From assembly GCF_000255655.1 (NCBI RefSeq), contig NZ_JH636434.1:602896-666895 (forward strand): 64,000 bases of DNA. Reading direction: 5' to 3'. This stretch comes from Schlesneria paludicola DSM 18645. GTDB lineage: Bacteria; Planctomycetota; Planctomycetia; Planctomycetales; Planctomycetaceae. Each line of letters opens with the position of its first letter. Positions within the stretch are counted from its first letter, which is position 1. Below are positions 10,129-18,581 of this stretch, in pieces. The notes beneath the pieces were generated by a model. The model searched no databases. It was not told where the DNA came from and saw nothing but the letters and a program-made list of their open reading frames with translations. A program made the translations under genes and the position numbers.

Positions 10129-10497
10129 ATGCGAGATCACGAAATGGGTATGCAGGTGTATGTGCAACTGGCGGCTATCTCGGACCAGAAACAACAGCCA
10201 CTCGTTCGCGACCGCTTCCTGCTGCTTGCCGGTGTCGAAGCCTGTCGAGCCGGCTGGCCCGACGTTGCCGCTTGTTGTCATCGAAAGTTGATCGAATCAA
10301 ATCCTGCCCATCAGGCAAAACGATTTATGACATTCGCGGATGCGTTACGCGATGAACCGTTTCAACAATTGGTCGCGCACTGGGAACGCTACTGCCCCTT
10401 TGAGAAGGCAGAAGCGATGCTGCGCGAACTGAATTTTCCGCTGCCGCCACCTACGGAGTTATCGCTGGGAGAGCAGATGATTGCTCGACTCGGCTGA
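10129..10497 (+). CDS. Small helical protein of unknown function
   Basis: A 122-residue soluble protein, unrecognised. It is predicted to be mostly helical (many Ala, Leu, Glu, Arg), with two adjacent cysteines in VAACCHRK, a WERYCPFEKAEAML segment and a Pro-rich turn near the end (FPLPPP). No signal peptide or membrane segment is seen. AGGTGA lies about seven bases before the ATG at 10129; the TTG at 10081 and ATG at 10144 are alternatives. It lies 44 bp after the PhnP-like gene on the same strand, so the two are probably one transcript. It resembles a helical-repeat or adaptor protein, but that is only an impression. Confidence 0.6.
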   Translation: MRDHEMGMQVYVQLAAISDQKQQPLVRDRFLLLAGVEACRAGWPDVAACCHRKLIESNPAHQAKRFMTFADALRDEPFQQLVAHWERYCPFEKAEAMLRELNFPLPPPTELSLGEQMIARLG

Positions 10498-10524
10498 CAG
10501 TCTGGCTCAAACTGAAGAGTGACA

Positions 10525-10552
10525 GGGACTGGCTCCGCAAGGTGCCAGTCCC
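10525..10552. terminator. Hairpin between convergent genes, related to the dispersed palindrome family
   Basis: Perfect 9-bp stem GGGACTGGC (10525-10533) with GCCAGTCCC (10544-10552) and a ten-base loop. It lies between the convergent ends of the small helical protein gene and ftsH. There is no strong T-run on either side, so efficiency as a terminator is uncertain. The stem and the loop motif match the inner part of the approximately 105-bp palindromes at 38.3, 40.4, 51.2 and 60.0 kb. Confidence 0.6.
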
Positions 10553-10620
10553 ATGATTTCAATTCGCCGCATCGGTTTCGAATGGCCAGCCCCTACGGCC
10601 GATGCTCAGGGAGAGCGCGA

Positions 10621-12639
10621 TTAACCGCTGTGCGCGATCTCACCACCCAGACTTGTTCCCTCGTCCGGTTCACGCGCTGGCAGGCTGGGACTGTCCACGA
10701 ATGTTCCCGGTTTGAGCTGCGGTCCCGTCTTGTATTGATCCAGGATCTTCTGAAGCTGAGTCGCATCGATCACTTCTCGTTCGAGTAGTTCTCGCGTGAT
10801 ATGCTCCATCGCAGGACGGCGAGTCACCAGGATGTCGTAGGCCGTCTCGTAGGCCGCGTCGATGATCCGTCGAATTTCGAGATCGATTTCACGAATCGTT
10901 TCTTCGCTGTGCGAATAATCCGCAGCGGCACCGCTACCTGCCAGGAAGGGGCTGCTTCGCGATTCGCTGTAATGCACGCGTCCCAGTTTGGCACTCATTC
11001 CAAACTCGGTAATCATTCGCCGCGCCAGGTCCGTCGCACGCTGCAAATCATTCGACGCACCCGTTGAGTTTTCCTGATAGACGATTTCCTCGGCGGCAAT
11101 TCCACCTAGCAAAACACAGACCCGGTTATGCAATTCGGTCTTGGTCACCAGCTGCCGATCTTCTTCAGGCCGCTGCAACGTGTATCCCAAGGCACCGAGA
11201 CCACGAGGAATGATCGACACTTTATGCACGGGGTCCACATGTGGCAAAGAACACGCCACCAGCGCGTGCCCCACCTCGTGCCAGGCCACGCGTTGTTTGA
11301 CTTCTTCGGGCATCACGCGTGCGGTCTTTTCCAACCCGGCGACAACCCGATCGAACCCCTCTTCGAACTCGTCGTTCGTGACCGAGGTCTTGTTTTTTCT
11401 CGCTGCGAGCAATGCAGCCTCATTGACGAGATTCGCGAGATCGGCCCCGACAAACCCTGCAGTCAATTTGGCGAGATGCTTCAGATTGACCTCACCGTCC
11501 ATTTTGACCTTAGCGGCATGGACCTTAAGGATCGCTTCACGGCCACGGATATCGGGACGATCAACGAGAATATGGCGGTCGAATCGACCTGGACGCATGA
11601 GCGCGGGGTCCAATGTTTCCGGACGGTTGGTTGCCCCCAATACAATGACGCTCTGATCCGATCCAAATCCGTCCATCTCGACGAGCAACGCATTCAAGGT
11701 CTGATCGCGTTCTTCACCGCCGCCGGGCGAGCCATGACTACGCACCTTGCCGATCGCATCCAGTTCGTCGATGAAAATGATGGCTGGCGAACGTTGTCCG
11801 GCTTGTTGGAACATATCACGCACGCGTGCGGCTCCGACCCCGACGAACAGTTCGACGAAGTCCGAACCCGACAATCCAAAGAAAGGAACGCCAGCCTCGC
11901 CGGCAACGGCCTTGGCGAGCAACGTTTTTCCGGTCCCTGGCGGGCCTACCAGCAACACGCCACGAGGAATCCTGCCGCCGAGAGCCTGATAGCGTCCAGG
12001 GTTTCGCAGGAAATCAACGATTTCACGCAGCTCTTCAACCGCCTCGTCGATCCCCGCCACGTCATTGAACGTGATCCCGATTTCTTCCTGGGCGAATAGT
12101 TTTCCGCGGCTGCGCCCGAAGGCAATCGCCGAACCGGGACCTCCGATCCGACGAAACATCAACCAAAAGCAACCCAGGCAAATTCCCGTGAAGACCGTCA
12201 AATAAATGATGTCTCGCCAAGGTGACGGCGGTTCATCGAAGCCCCAATCAACAATGTCGTTCTTGTCGAGCAACTCGCGGAGGCGCGCCTTTTCCGTATC
12301 GCCGATACTGACGGTCGACACCGTGTACTGCTCTGGCGCGCGCGTCGTTTTCAACCCGCTAATGCTTTTGGGCTGGTCCTGATACGTGATACTGGTCGGA
12401 CCACGTCGAAGTTCAAAAACGTTGTTGGGGCCCAACGTCTTATCTTCAAGCTTGCGAATGAATTCGCTGTATGTCAGCGTGTTCGCGCGCCATTTTGACG
12501 AAAATCCAAAGACAACGGCCCCGACAACCGCAACGATCATCAGGAACCAGAACAAATTGCTCGAATTGCCTTTTTCGGGACGCTTGGGAGCGGGTGGATC
12601 GGGCAAATCTGTGGAACGTTTGGGATCGGGCTTGGACAT
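10621..12639 (-). CDS. ftsH: ATP-dependent zinc metalloprotease FtsH
   Basis: A 672-residue membrane-bound AAA+ protease that extracts and degrades membrane and short-lived cytosolic proteins. There are two transmembrane helices (about 28-48 and 144-163) with a periplasmic domain between them. Then follow Walker A GPPGTGKT at 232-239, Walker [10 protein letters not shown] near 287-295, the second region of homology [20 protein letters not shown], and the zinc site HEVGH at 454-458. The usual motif is HEAGH, but Val keeps the HExxH ligands. The C-terminal peptidase helices ([15 protein letters not shown]) are intact. The N-terminus is proline- and charge-rich. No operon partner is seen; upstream is a 0.5-kb gap. 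Confidence 0.95.
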   Translation of the reverse strand: MSKPDPKRSTDLPDPPAPKRPEKGNSSNLFWFLMIVAVVGAVVFGFSSKWRANTLTYSEFIRKLEDKTLGPNNVFELRRGPTSITYQDQPKSISGLKTTRAPEQYTVSTVSIGDTEKARLRELLDKNDIVDWGFDEPPSPWRDIIYLTVFTGICLGCFWLMFRRIGGPGSAIAFGRSRGKLFAQEEIGITFNDVAGIDEAVEELREIVDFLRNPGRYQALGGRIPRGVLLVGPPGTGKTLLAKAVAGEAGVPFFGLSGSDFVELFVGVGAARVRDMFQQAGQRSPAIIFIDELDAIGKVRSHGSPGGGEERDQTLNALLVEMDGFGSDQSVIVLGATNRPETLDPALMRPGRFDRHILVDRPDIRGREAILKVHAAKVKMDGEVNLKHLAKLTAGFVGADLANLVNEAALLAARKNKTSVTNDEFEEGFDRVVAGLEKTARVMPEEVKQRVAWHEVGHALVACSLPHVDPVHKVSIIPRGLGALGYTLQRPEEDRQLVTKTELHNRVCVLLGGIAAEEIVYQENSTGASNDLQRATDLARRMITEFGMSAKLGRVHYSESRSSPFLAGSGAAADYSHSEETIREIDLEIRRIIDAAYETAYDILVTRRPAMEHITRELLEREVIDATQLQKILDQYKTGPQLKPGTFVDSPSLPAREPDEGTSLGGEIAHSG

Positions 12640-13145
12640 AGACGGCGGATCATCCTTGCAAACGGGCGACCTGCGAATAAAACGAAAATCGATTCACAGT
12701 GATTGATGCCACTGTGCGATCAGTAACTCTAGGACGTGACACCGCTATGGTCAACTCCTTGCGACGTAACTCCCTGACGGAATTGATTATCGACGACTGA
12801 CCTTGTCGTGTAATGCGTCTCAGCTCACGATCACACCCACCGGTACTCGATTTTCCTGGCGGGCCCGAGCCGTCAGCACCGTCTTCCAGCGATCAGACGT
12901 CGTCCCAATCGTCTTCGGCATGTGACGGGAACAAGTCCACGGATGTTTTCGTCGGGGTTCAGAGTGTATTTGCTTTCCGCCACTTCGGAAGGACGAAACC
13001 GCAAATGTCGACGCGAGGTATCTTAAACGTCTTCGTCGACAAAAATCCGTCCTCGCGAATTTCACATCTGGGCCGGTGACCGCGTGCCACCTTGCTGTTC
13101 GGAATTCGCTTCGAATGTGTCCACACCGTGTCATGAACGGGCATT
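12640..13145. other. Gap between ftsH and the PHP gene; possible decayed reading frame
   Basis: This divergent region should contain the promoters of ftsH (minus) and the PHP gene (plus). On the minus strand between about 13080 and 12820, protein-like fragments appear in different frames (for example AESKYTLNPDENIRGLV and SHAEDDWDDV) broken by stops. That may be a decayed small gene or chance. No intact gene is supported. Confidence 0.35.
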
Positions 13146-14459
13146 ATGCGATACGTCAATTTCAACCTCGGCCTGCTTTTCGCTTTCTGTTTGGTGACGC
13201 AGGCACATGCCATTGACGCCATCGATCGATTAACGGCCGAACGTCTCGAGGCCGTCCATCAATCCATCATGACGTTCAAAACAGAACGCCGCGATATTCC
13301 TCGCCGGGGGCCCTATCAGGAATACCGGGCGAACTTACATGTCCATTCGGCGTTTTCTCACGACAGTCGTGGAAAGATTGAAGACATTGTCGCTGCCGCG
13401 AAAGCCGCCGGCACATCGGTTCTGATGTTTACCGAGCATCCGGCGAAACACTATGACGTGTTTATTGACGGACATCAGGGACTTCGCGACGAAGTGTTGC
13501 TCATTCCCGGAGCCGAGACGAATGGAATGCTTGTCTATCCTCGACAAAGCATCAAAGACATGCTTTCGGCCAAGCCACAGGACCTGTCCGACTTTGTCCG
13601 CGGTCGCGAAGGTCTCACATTCGTTTCGCACCTCGAAGAACGGATGGACTGGCAGCTATCGGGAGTGACCGGTGTCGAAATCTACAATACGCATGCCGAT
13701 TCCAAAGATGAAAAGCGACTGATGTCATCGTTACGTAATCCACTCTGGTTGCTCAAATCCGCCGATCTTTTCCAGCGGTACCCTCAAGAAGCTTTTTCGG
13801 CCTTGTTCGACTATCCGGCAGACTACCTGAAACGCTGGGATCAACTCTGCGAAATCGCTCCCCATACAGGCGTGTCGGCGAATGACGCTCATCAAAATAT
13901 CGGGATTACCGTCCGCATGGCGGAGGATGACAAGGTCCGTGTCGAGGATGGATTGGGCGAAGAAGTTTTGACACTCGAAGCCGCCGTCTTCGCGGCCCTC
14001 AAGCCAATCCCCAAAGACACCAAACCGGGAACGTCCTTGTTCGAGCTGCGGCTGGACACTTACGAGCGAAGCCTGCGGCACGTCGGCACGCATCTGCTGC
14101 TGAGGGAACTCACTCAACCAGCGGTCTGGGAGGCGCTCAATCAAGGGCGCGCATTCGTCGCATTTGATTGGATCGCCGATGCGACGGGCTTCGACTACGC
14201 CGCGACATCCGCCGACGTTCGCACCGAAATGGGCGGTAACACCAAAATTGTTGCCGGGCTGACGTTGTCAGGCCGCGCTCCGCTCGCCGGACACTGGCGT
14301 CTGATCCGCAATGGACAAATCGTCCAGGAATATGATGGATCAAATTTCGAACTGACCGTACGCGAACCGGGCGTCTATCGATCGGAACTCTGGCTGAAAG
14401 TCGGGGGCGAAGATCGACCGTGGGTCCTGTCGAACCCCATCTATATCACCGAGAAATGA
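13146..14459 (+). CDS. Exported PHP-domain metal-dependent phosphoesterase-like protein
   Basis: A 437-residue protein with a signal peptide (1-22, ending TQAHA). Residues about 57-260 form a PHP domain: NLHVHSAFSHDS (metal-binding His-x-His), LMFTEHP (Glu and His), FVSHLEER, and GVSANDAHQN (Asp and His). The C-terminal part (about 300-437) looks like a beta-rich accessory domain. PHP domains bind three metals and act as phosphoesterases, and a CehA/McbA-like branch is exported. The substrate is unknown. The gene stands alone on the plus strand and converges on the DUF72 gene 16 bp later. Confidence 0.82.
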   Translation: MRYVNFNLGLLFAFCLVTQAHAIDAIDRLTAERLEAVHQSIMTFKTERRDIPRRGPYQEYRANLHVHSAFSHDSRGKIEDIVAAAKAAGTSVLMFTEHPAKHYDVFIDGHQGLRDEVLLIPGAETNGMLVYPRQSIKDMLSAKPQDLSDFVRGREGLTFVSHLEERMDWQLSGVTGVEIYNTHADSKDEKRLMSSLRNPLWLLKSADLFQRYPQEAFSALFDYPADYLKRWDQLCEIAPHTGVSANDAHQNIGITVRMAEDDKVRVEDGLGEEVLTLEAAVFAALKPIPKDTKPGTSLFELRLDTYERSLRHVGTHLLLRELTQPAVWEALNQGRAFVAFDWIADATGFDYAATSADVRTEMGGNTKIVAGLTLSGRAPLAGHWRLIRNGQIVQEYDGSNFELTVREPGVYRSELWLKVGGEDRPWVLSNPIYITEK

Positions 14460-14475
14460 CGTCGCAGTGCAAGCG

Positions 14476-15177
14476 TCATTCTTCAAGGAACTCACTGAGC
14501 CTTTTCGCAAACTTGGGGCCCGTTCCGGTCTCTTCGTGTTTGAAGTAGACGTAAACCTTGCTCCATTGGTTTTCGCGAATCGTCTCTGCCCACATTTTCA
14601 GATCGTCGTCTGAGTACATCTCACGGCGAAGGCGAAGATATCCCCAGTCGGCCGTTTTGATCACGCGCACTGGGGGCGTATCCTCGGCATCCGCCGCACA
14701 CAGTGTGGCGGAGTGTTTGCGGAGACACTCCACCACTTCGTCGTCGAGCCAGCTTTCATGCCGAAATTCAAACGTCACGGGAACACGCTTTTGAACGACA
14801 TTCAAAAGCGTCTCCAGCCGGGCAATGTCCTTCTTGAAATTCGGAGGTAGCTGGAACAGCAATGGTCCCCGGCGTCGCGCAAGTGATTGGACGGCACTGA
14901 TGAACTCATTGACCGCGTCGTCGCAGTTAAGCAGTCGCTTTCGATGCGTAATCGTCTGCGGTGCCTTGACGGCAAACTGAAAACCAGCCGGGACCTGAGT
15001 TGCCAACGGGGTCAAGCTTTCGGCCGTGGGAGCGTGATAGAAGGTGTTGTTCAATTCGACAGACGCGAAATGCTGACCATAAAACTTCAACATGTCAGCC
15101 GGTGGGAACTTCTCGGGATAAAATGCCCCCTTCCATTCTTTGTAGCTGTAGCCACTCGTTCCCACAAAGAATTGCAT
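14476..15177 (-). CDS. DUF72 (YecE-like) protein
   Basis: A 233-residue cytoplasmic protein with the DUF72 hallmarks: GTSGYSYKEWKGAFYP at the N-terminus, FYGQHFASVELNNTFY, FQFAVKAPQTITH and VTFEFRHESW, ending in YVYFKHEETG. The fold is a TIM barrel similar to metal-dependent isomerases/nucleases, and the biochemical function is not established. GGAGAGAGG lies directly upstream of the ATG. It follows the ceramidase-like gene by 63 bp on the same strand and could be read from the same promoter. Confidence 0.9.
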   Translation of the reverse strand: MQFFVGTSGYSYKEWKGAFYPEKFPPADMLKFYGQHFASVELNNTFYHAPTAESLTPLATQVPAGFQFAVKAPQTITHRKRLLNCDDAVNEFISAVQSLARRRGPLLFQLPPNFKKDIARLETLLNVVQKRVPVTFEFRHESWLDDEVVECLRKHSATLCAADAEDTPPVRVIKTADWGYLRLRREMYSDDDLKMWAETIRENQWSKVYVYFKHEETGTGPKFAKRLSEFLEE

Positions 15178-15240
15178 CGCCTCTCTCCAATCCCAACTGA
15201 GAAATCGAACCCCACTCGCGACCGTTTCGAACCGGTGCGA

Positions 15241-16626
15241 TTACGGTAGTGATGGCAACGACTTGACGAGAATGGCAACTCCCTGATCGATTCGCTCTTC
15301 CACGGTTGGTGCCCATCGTTCCGTCGGCATTCCATAGACCATCATTGAACTCTGGCCCTCGTATCCGCCTTCCAGCAGGACACGCTTCGAGGGAATGTAC
15401 GCCATGACGTCATTCGTGTACGCGCTCACCCAGGTTTGGTCGCCGAACTCTCCTTTGAGCCGCAGGGCATAGTCAACGACGACTTCGCCCCCCAATGTGA
15501 TCCAAAGCTGATCTCCGCCGAGGCGCCAGACCAGAATCGGGTAGTCGTATTCCTGCGAGGTCGGAACTCCTTTCTGAGCGAGCTTCAGCAATCGGCTGGC
15601 CCAACGTTGGGTGTAACTGACCGGCTCTGCCGCCATCTTTTCCAACTTGCTGACTTCGGGAAACGGGTCCATCTTGAGTTTGACGAACGCGTGCCGTGAT
15701 TCGAGCTTGGGACGAACTGCGAATCGCGGGGCACTCAGAACCGACTCCACGGCTGTCGCCAGCTTCTTTCCGTATTGCTCACATAGCTCAATTGTACGTC
15801 GAGGAAGCGGATTCTGATCGGCGCCGCAGCCCATGCAGAACAGGGCCGTTGCCCCTGGATGTTTTGACTCCAGTTCATACTGCGCAAACCCGGCATAGTC
15901 GCCGCACCATTTTTGAAAACTCAAGGTCGTGTTGTGGCACGCATAGGTGAAAACAACTGCCTTCAACTTGTCATCCATTCCATAGACGGCGAGAACGGGA
16001 ACCGTGTGATCAACGGGGCCCATCAACAGGTTTTGCTCACGCAACGTGGGAACATCCGGTTCTCGGTTCGTGCGGCGGTTGACGGCAAAGTCGGCCGAGC
16101 CGATTCCTCGTGAAATCGTTACGGGCTGCAGATCTTTTAAGGCCTCGCCAATCGTCGAAACAATCTCGGCCGTCAGCCATTTGAAATAGTCATGGATGTC
16201 GCCCAGTTGCTGCTCATTTACGGGATAGATGTCGAGCAGCGCCGTACCAATGACTGGACCACAGTGCGTGTGCGAGGCATGCAGCATCACCTGGGACCGA
16301 TCGAGTTGATAGCGGTCTTGGACTTGCAGACAGACCTCATCGTACATCGCCTTGGGAATTCCCAGCGTATCGCTCGACAGCACAATCCCGCGCTGTCCTT
16401 CGGCGTCTTCCAAAGCCAGAACGCGAATCCAAAGGTCATGCAGCTTTCCTTCCGCGGGCTCTGTTCGGCTGCCATATCCGGCCATCCACAAGGCCTTCTT
16501 GGGCGTAATCACCGCGCGCGCTGTTCCGGCCTTCCAACCAGGCTCGGCCGCTGTCGACAGCCCCGCCACGCACACAACCGACCAGACAGACACAACCCCA
16601 CGTAGCAGCGTTCTCGTTACAGACAT
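15241..16626 (-). CDS. Exported neutral/alkaline ceramidase-like hydrolase
   Basis: A 461-residue protein with a signal peptide (about 1-27, ending LSTAAEP). It has the N-terminal catalytic domain type of neutral/alkaline non-lysosomal ceramidases: GTARAVITPKKALWMAGYG at the start, SSDTLGIP, the zinc motif MLHASHTHCGPV, and FTYACHNTTLS and MGCGADQNP in the middle. Ceramidases cleave the amide bond of ceramide. Planctomycete homologues are numerous and mostly uncharacterised, so another amide or ester substrate is possible. The C-terminal immunoglobulin-like domain of true ceramidases is missing, which fits the short length. The start at 16626 is supported by AGGAGTC just upstream; an in-frame start at 16764 would hide the signal peptide. 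Confidence 0.82.
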   Translation of the reverse strand: MSVTRTLLRGVVSVWSVVCVAGLSTAAEPGWKAGTARAVITPKKALWMAGYGSRTEPAEGKLHDLWIRVLALEDAEGQRGIVLSSDTLGIPKAMYDEVCLQVQDRYQLDRSQVMLHASHTHCGPVIGTALLDIYPVNEQQLGDIHDYFKWLTAEIVSTIGEALKDLQPVTISRGIGSADFAVNRRTNREPDVPTLREQNLLMGPVDHTVPVLAVYGMDDKLKAVVFTYACHNTTLSFQKWCGDYAGFAQYELESKHPGATALFCMGCGADQNPLPRRTIELCEQYGKKLATAVESVLSAPRFAVRPKLESRHAFVKLKMDPFPEVSKLEKMAAEPVSYTQRWASRLLKLAQKGVPTSQEYDYPILVWRLGGDQLWITLGGEVVVDYALRLKGEFGDQTWVSAYTNDVMAYIPSKRVLLEGGYEGQSSMMVYGMPTERWAPTVEERIDQGVAILVKSLPSLP

Positions 16627-16793
16627 TCTGGACTCCTGTAGTAAGCGGCGCACAGTCCAAGCGTTGTACGCAGAGCGACCAGCAACATTCAACGATGCCA
16701 GACGTCTGATACCATAAGTTTTTCCATTGCCGTGACGGTGGCGTTCTGATAACGATCGCGCCACAGAAACCCTTCACCCCGGAGAGACTGAAT
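16627..16793. promoter_or_regulatory. Divergent promoter region
   Basis: A 167-bp region between the head-to-head ceramidase-like and amidohydrolase genes must carry both promoters. No specific operator or -10/-35 pair could be assigned by eye. Confidence 0.45.
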
Positions 16794-18533
16794 ATGCGAT
16801 CGTCGTACCTGCTGGCCGTCGTTGTGGTTTGTGCCATGATCGTGCCACCACGCACCTTCGGACAGGGACCGATCAGTGTCTTTGTCGCCCGGAAAATTCA
16901 CACCATGGATCCGGGCTGGCCCGAGGCAACAGCAGTCGCTGTCCAAGACGGAAAAGTGCTGACCGTCGGATCACTCGACGACGTCAAGCTGTATCTCGGC
17001 AAGAAACGTTACACCGTCGATCAGCGCTTTCAAGACAAGGTACTGTTGCCCGGATTTGTCGAAGCGCACGGACATCCGCTCATTGGAAGCATCACGCTCA
17101 CGTTGCCACTACTGACCTACTTGCCAACGGTCCGCGCCTACGGCCCGGATTTTCCCGGCTTGAAGACGCTCGATGAAGTGACGGCGACGCTGAAACAGTA
17201 TGTCGCCGCCGAAAAGGATCCCAAGCAAATGGTTTTGGCCTGGGGCTTTGACGTCATTGCGATGGGCCGCCATCCCGACAAGGATTATCTGGATGCGATT
17301 TCAACGACTCAACCTGTAGTTGTCTGGGATGCGTCCGAACATTTCGTCTATGCGAACAGCGTCGCGATGAAGAACGCGGGGGTCACGAGAGAATCCCTTA
17401 ACATCAACGGTGTGGTCGCGGGCAAGGACGGTGAACCGAACGGACAATTCCTGGGCAAAACAGCCGCGTCATTTTTTCTGCTGCCTCAAATGCAGAAGTT
17501 TCTCGAACCGACCACCGCGCTGACCAAGATCAAGTATCTGGCCGATATGAGTCGCCGAAACGGAATCACAACAACTTCGGAATTGATGCTGGGCTCGTCA
17601 AACTTTGAGCTTGAAAAACAACTCTTCGACCGATTTTTCAATGCCCCGCAGCCTCTCTTGCGGTGCGTCGCCGTCGCGGACGGCGTTTCGGCCGTCAACG
17701 CGAAGAAAGAGCAGGCCGTTGAATTCGTCGTCTCCCTGGCCAATGACAGTACCGACTCATTGATCTACCGAGGCGTCAAATTCTTCGGCGACGACTCATT
17801 CCTGGGTCTGGGCATGCAAGTCGAAAATCCCGGCTACAGCGACGGACGAAAAGGACTGTGGATGACCCGTCCGGGAAAAGAAATGTTCGAGCAATGGCGC
17901 CCTTGGTGGGACGCCGGTTTGCACATTCACGTTCACACCAATGGAAATGCGGGCAATCAGGCCACGATCGATGCGCTCGCTGCACTGCAAAAGCATCACC
18001 CGCGATTCGACCATCGCTTTACCTGCGAGCACTTTGGAATTTCGACACCCGAACAGGCTCGCCAGCTCAAAACACTCGGAGGCGTTGCCAGCATCAATCC
18101 GTACTACCTGCACCATCGCTCCGAGATCAACGCGCCCTTCGTCGGGGCCGATCGATCATTCACCGCGGCTCGGTTCAAAACCTTGATCGACGCCGGCGTG
18201 CCGGTCTCGATGCATTCCGATACTCCGGTTGGACCTCCCAAACCACTGGAATGGATGTGGGTCGCCGTGAATCGATTCGGTCTTTCCGGAACGGTCCGGG
18301 GGCCGAGCGAGCGAGTTACGGCGCAGCAAGCGCTACGGATGGTCACGATCGACGCCGCTTATACCTTGGGGGTTGAGGACAAGGTTGGCAGCATTGCCGC
18401 AGGGAAGATGGCGGATTTCGCCGTACTCGAAGACGACCCGCTCGCGGTGCCTGTCGAGTCAATTCGCAATGTGAAAGTGTGGGGAACGATTGTCGGCGGC
18501 ACCGTCTGGCCTGCCAGCGAAATCAAACCCTGA
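16794..18533 (+). CDS. Exported amidohydrolase (amidohydrolase-3, YtcJ-like)
   Basis: A 579-residue protein with a signal peptide (1-23, ending PRTFG). The amidohydrolase-3 layout is complete. VEAHGHPL supplies the first metal-binding His-x-His, HIHVHTNGNAG and FTCEHFG supply the later histidines, SMHSDTPVG supplies the catalytic Asp, and a C-terminal GSIAAGKMADFAVLEDDPL closes the small beta domain. Family members hydrolyse amide, formyl-amine or similar C-N bonds with zinc. The substrate is unknown. It is divergent from the ceramidase-like gene. Both are exported amide hydrolase types, which may be a functional link or coincidence. Confidence 0.86.
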   Translation: MRSSYLLAVVVVCAMIVPPRTFGQGPISVFVARKIHTMDPGWPEATAVAVQDGKVLTVGSLDDVKLYLGKKRYTVDQRFQDKVLLPGFVEAHGHPLIGSITLTLPLLTYLPTVRAYGPDFPGLKTLDEVTATLKQYVAAEKDPKQMVLAWGFDVIAMGRHPDKDYLDAISTTQPVVVWDASEHFVYANSVAMKNAGVTRESLNINGVVAGKDGEPNGQFLGKTAASFFLLPQMQKFLEPTTALTKIKYLADMSRRNGITTTSELMLGSSNFELEKQLFDRFFNAPQPLLRCVAVADGVSAVNAKKEQAVEFVVSLANDSTDSLIYRGVKFFGDDSFLGLGMQVENPGYSDGRKGLWMTRPGKEMFEQWRPWWDAGLHIHVHTNGNAGNQATIDALAALQKHHPRFDHRFTCEHFGISTPEQARQLKTLGGVASINPYYLHHRSEINAPFVGADRSFTAARFKTLIDAGVPVSMHSDTPVGPPKPLEWMWVAVNRFGLSGTVRGPSERVTAQQALRMVTIDAAYTLGVEDKVGSIAAGKMADFAVLEDDPLAVPVESIRNVKVWGTIVGGTVWPASEIKP

Positions 18534-18581
18534 TTTCAACATTGCCCTTCTGATGCTGCAGCGGGGTCGTTCGTTCGCCGC

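Noticed and set aside
11128-12099. Long plus-strand frame opposite ftsH (323 codons)
   Set aside because: It lies wholly antisense to a well conserved gene and has no family features; such frames are common in GC-rich codon patterns.
12820-13080. Possible small gene on the minus strand
   Set aside because: Protein-like pieces occur in different frames with stops between them; at best a pseudogene.
15221-15240. Short TTCGAACC motif resembling a tRNA T-loop
   Set aside because: No acceptor stem or anticodon arm can be formed around it.
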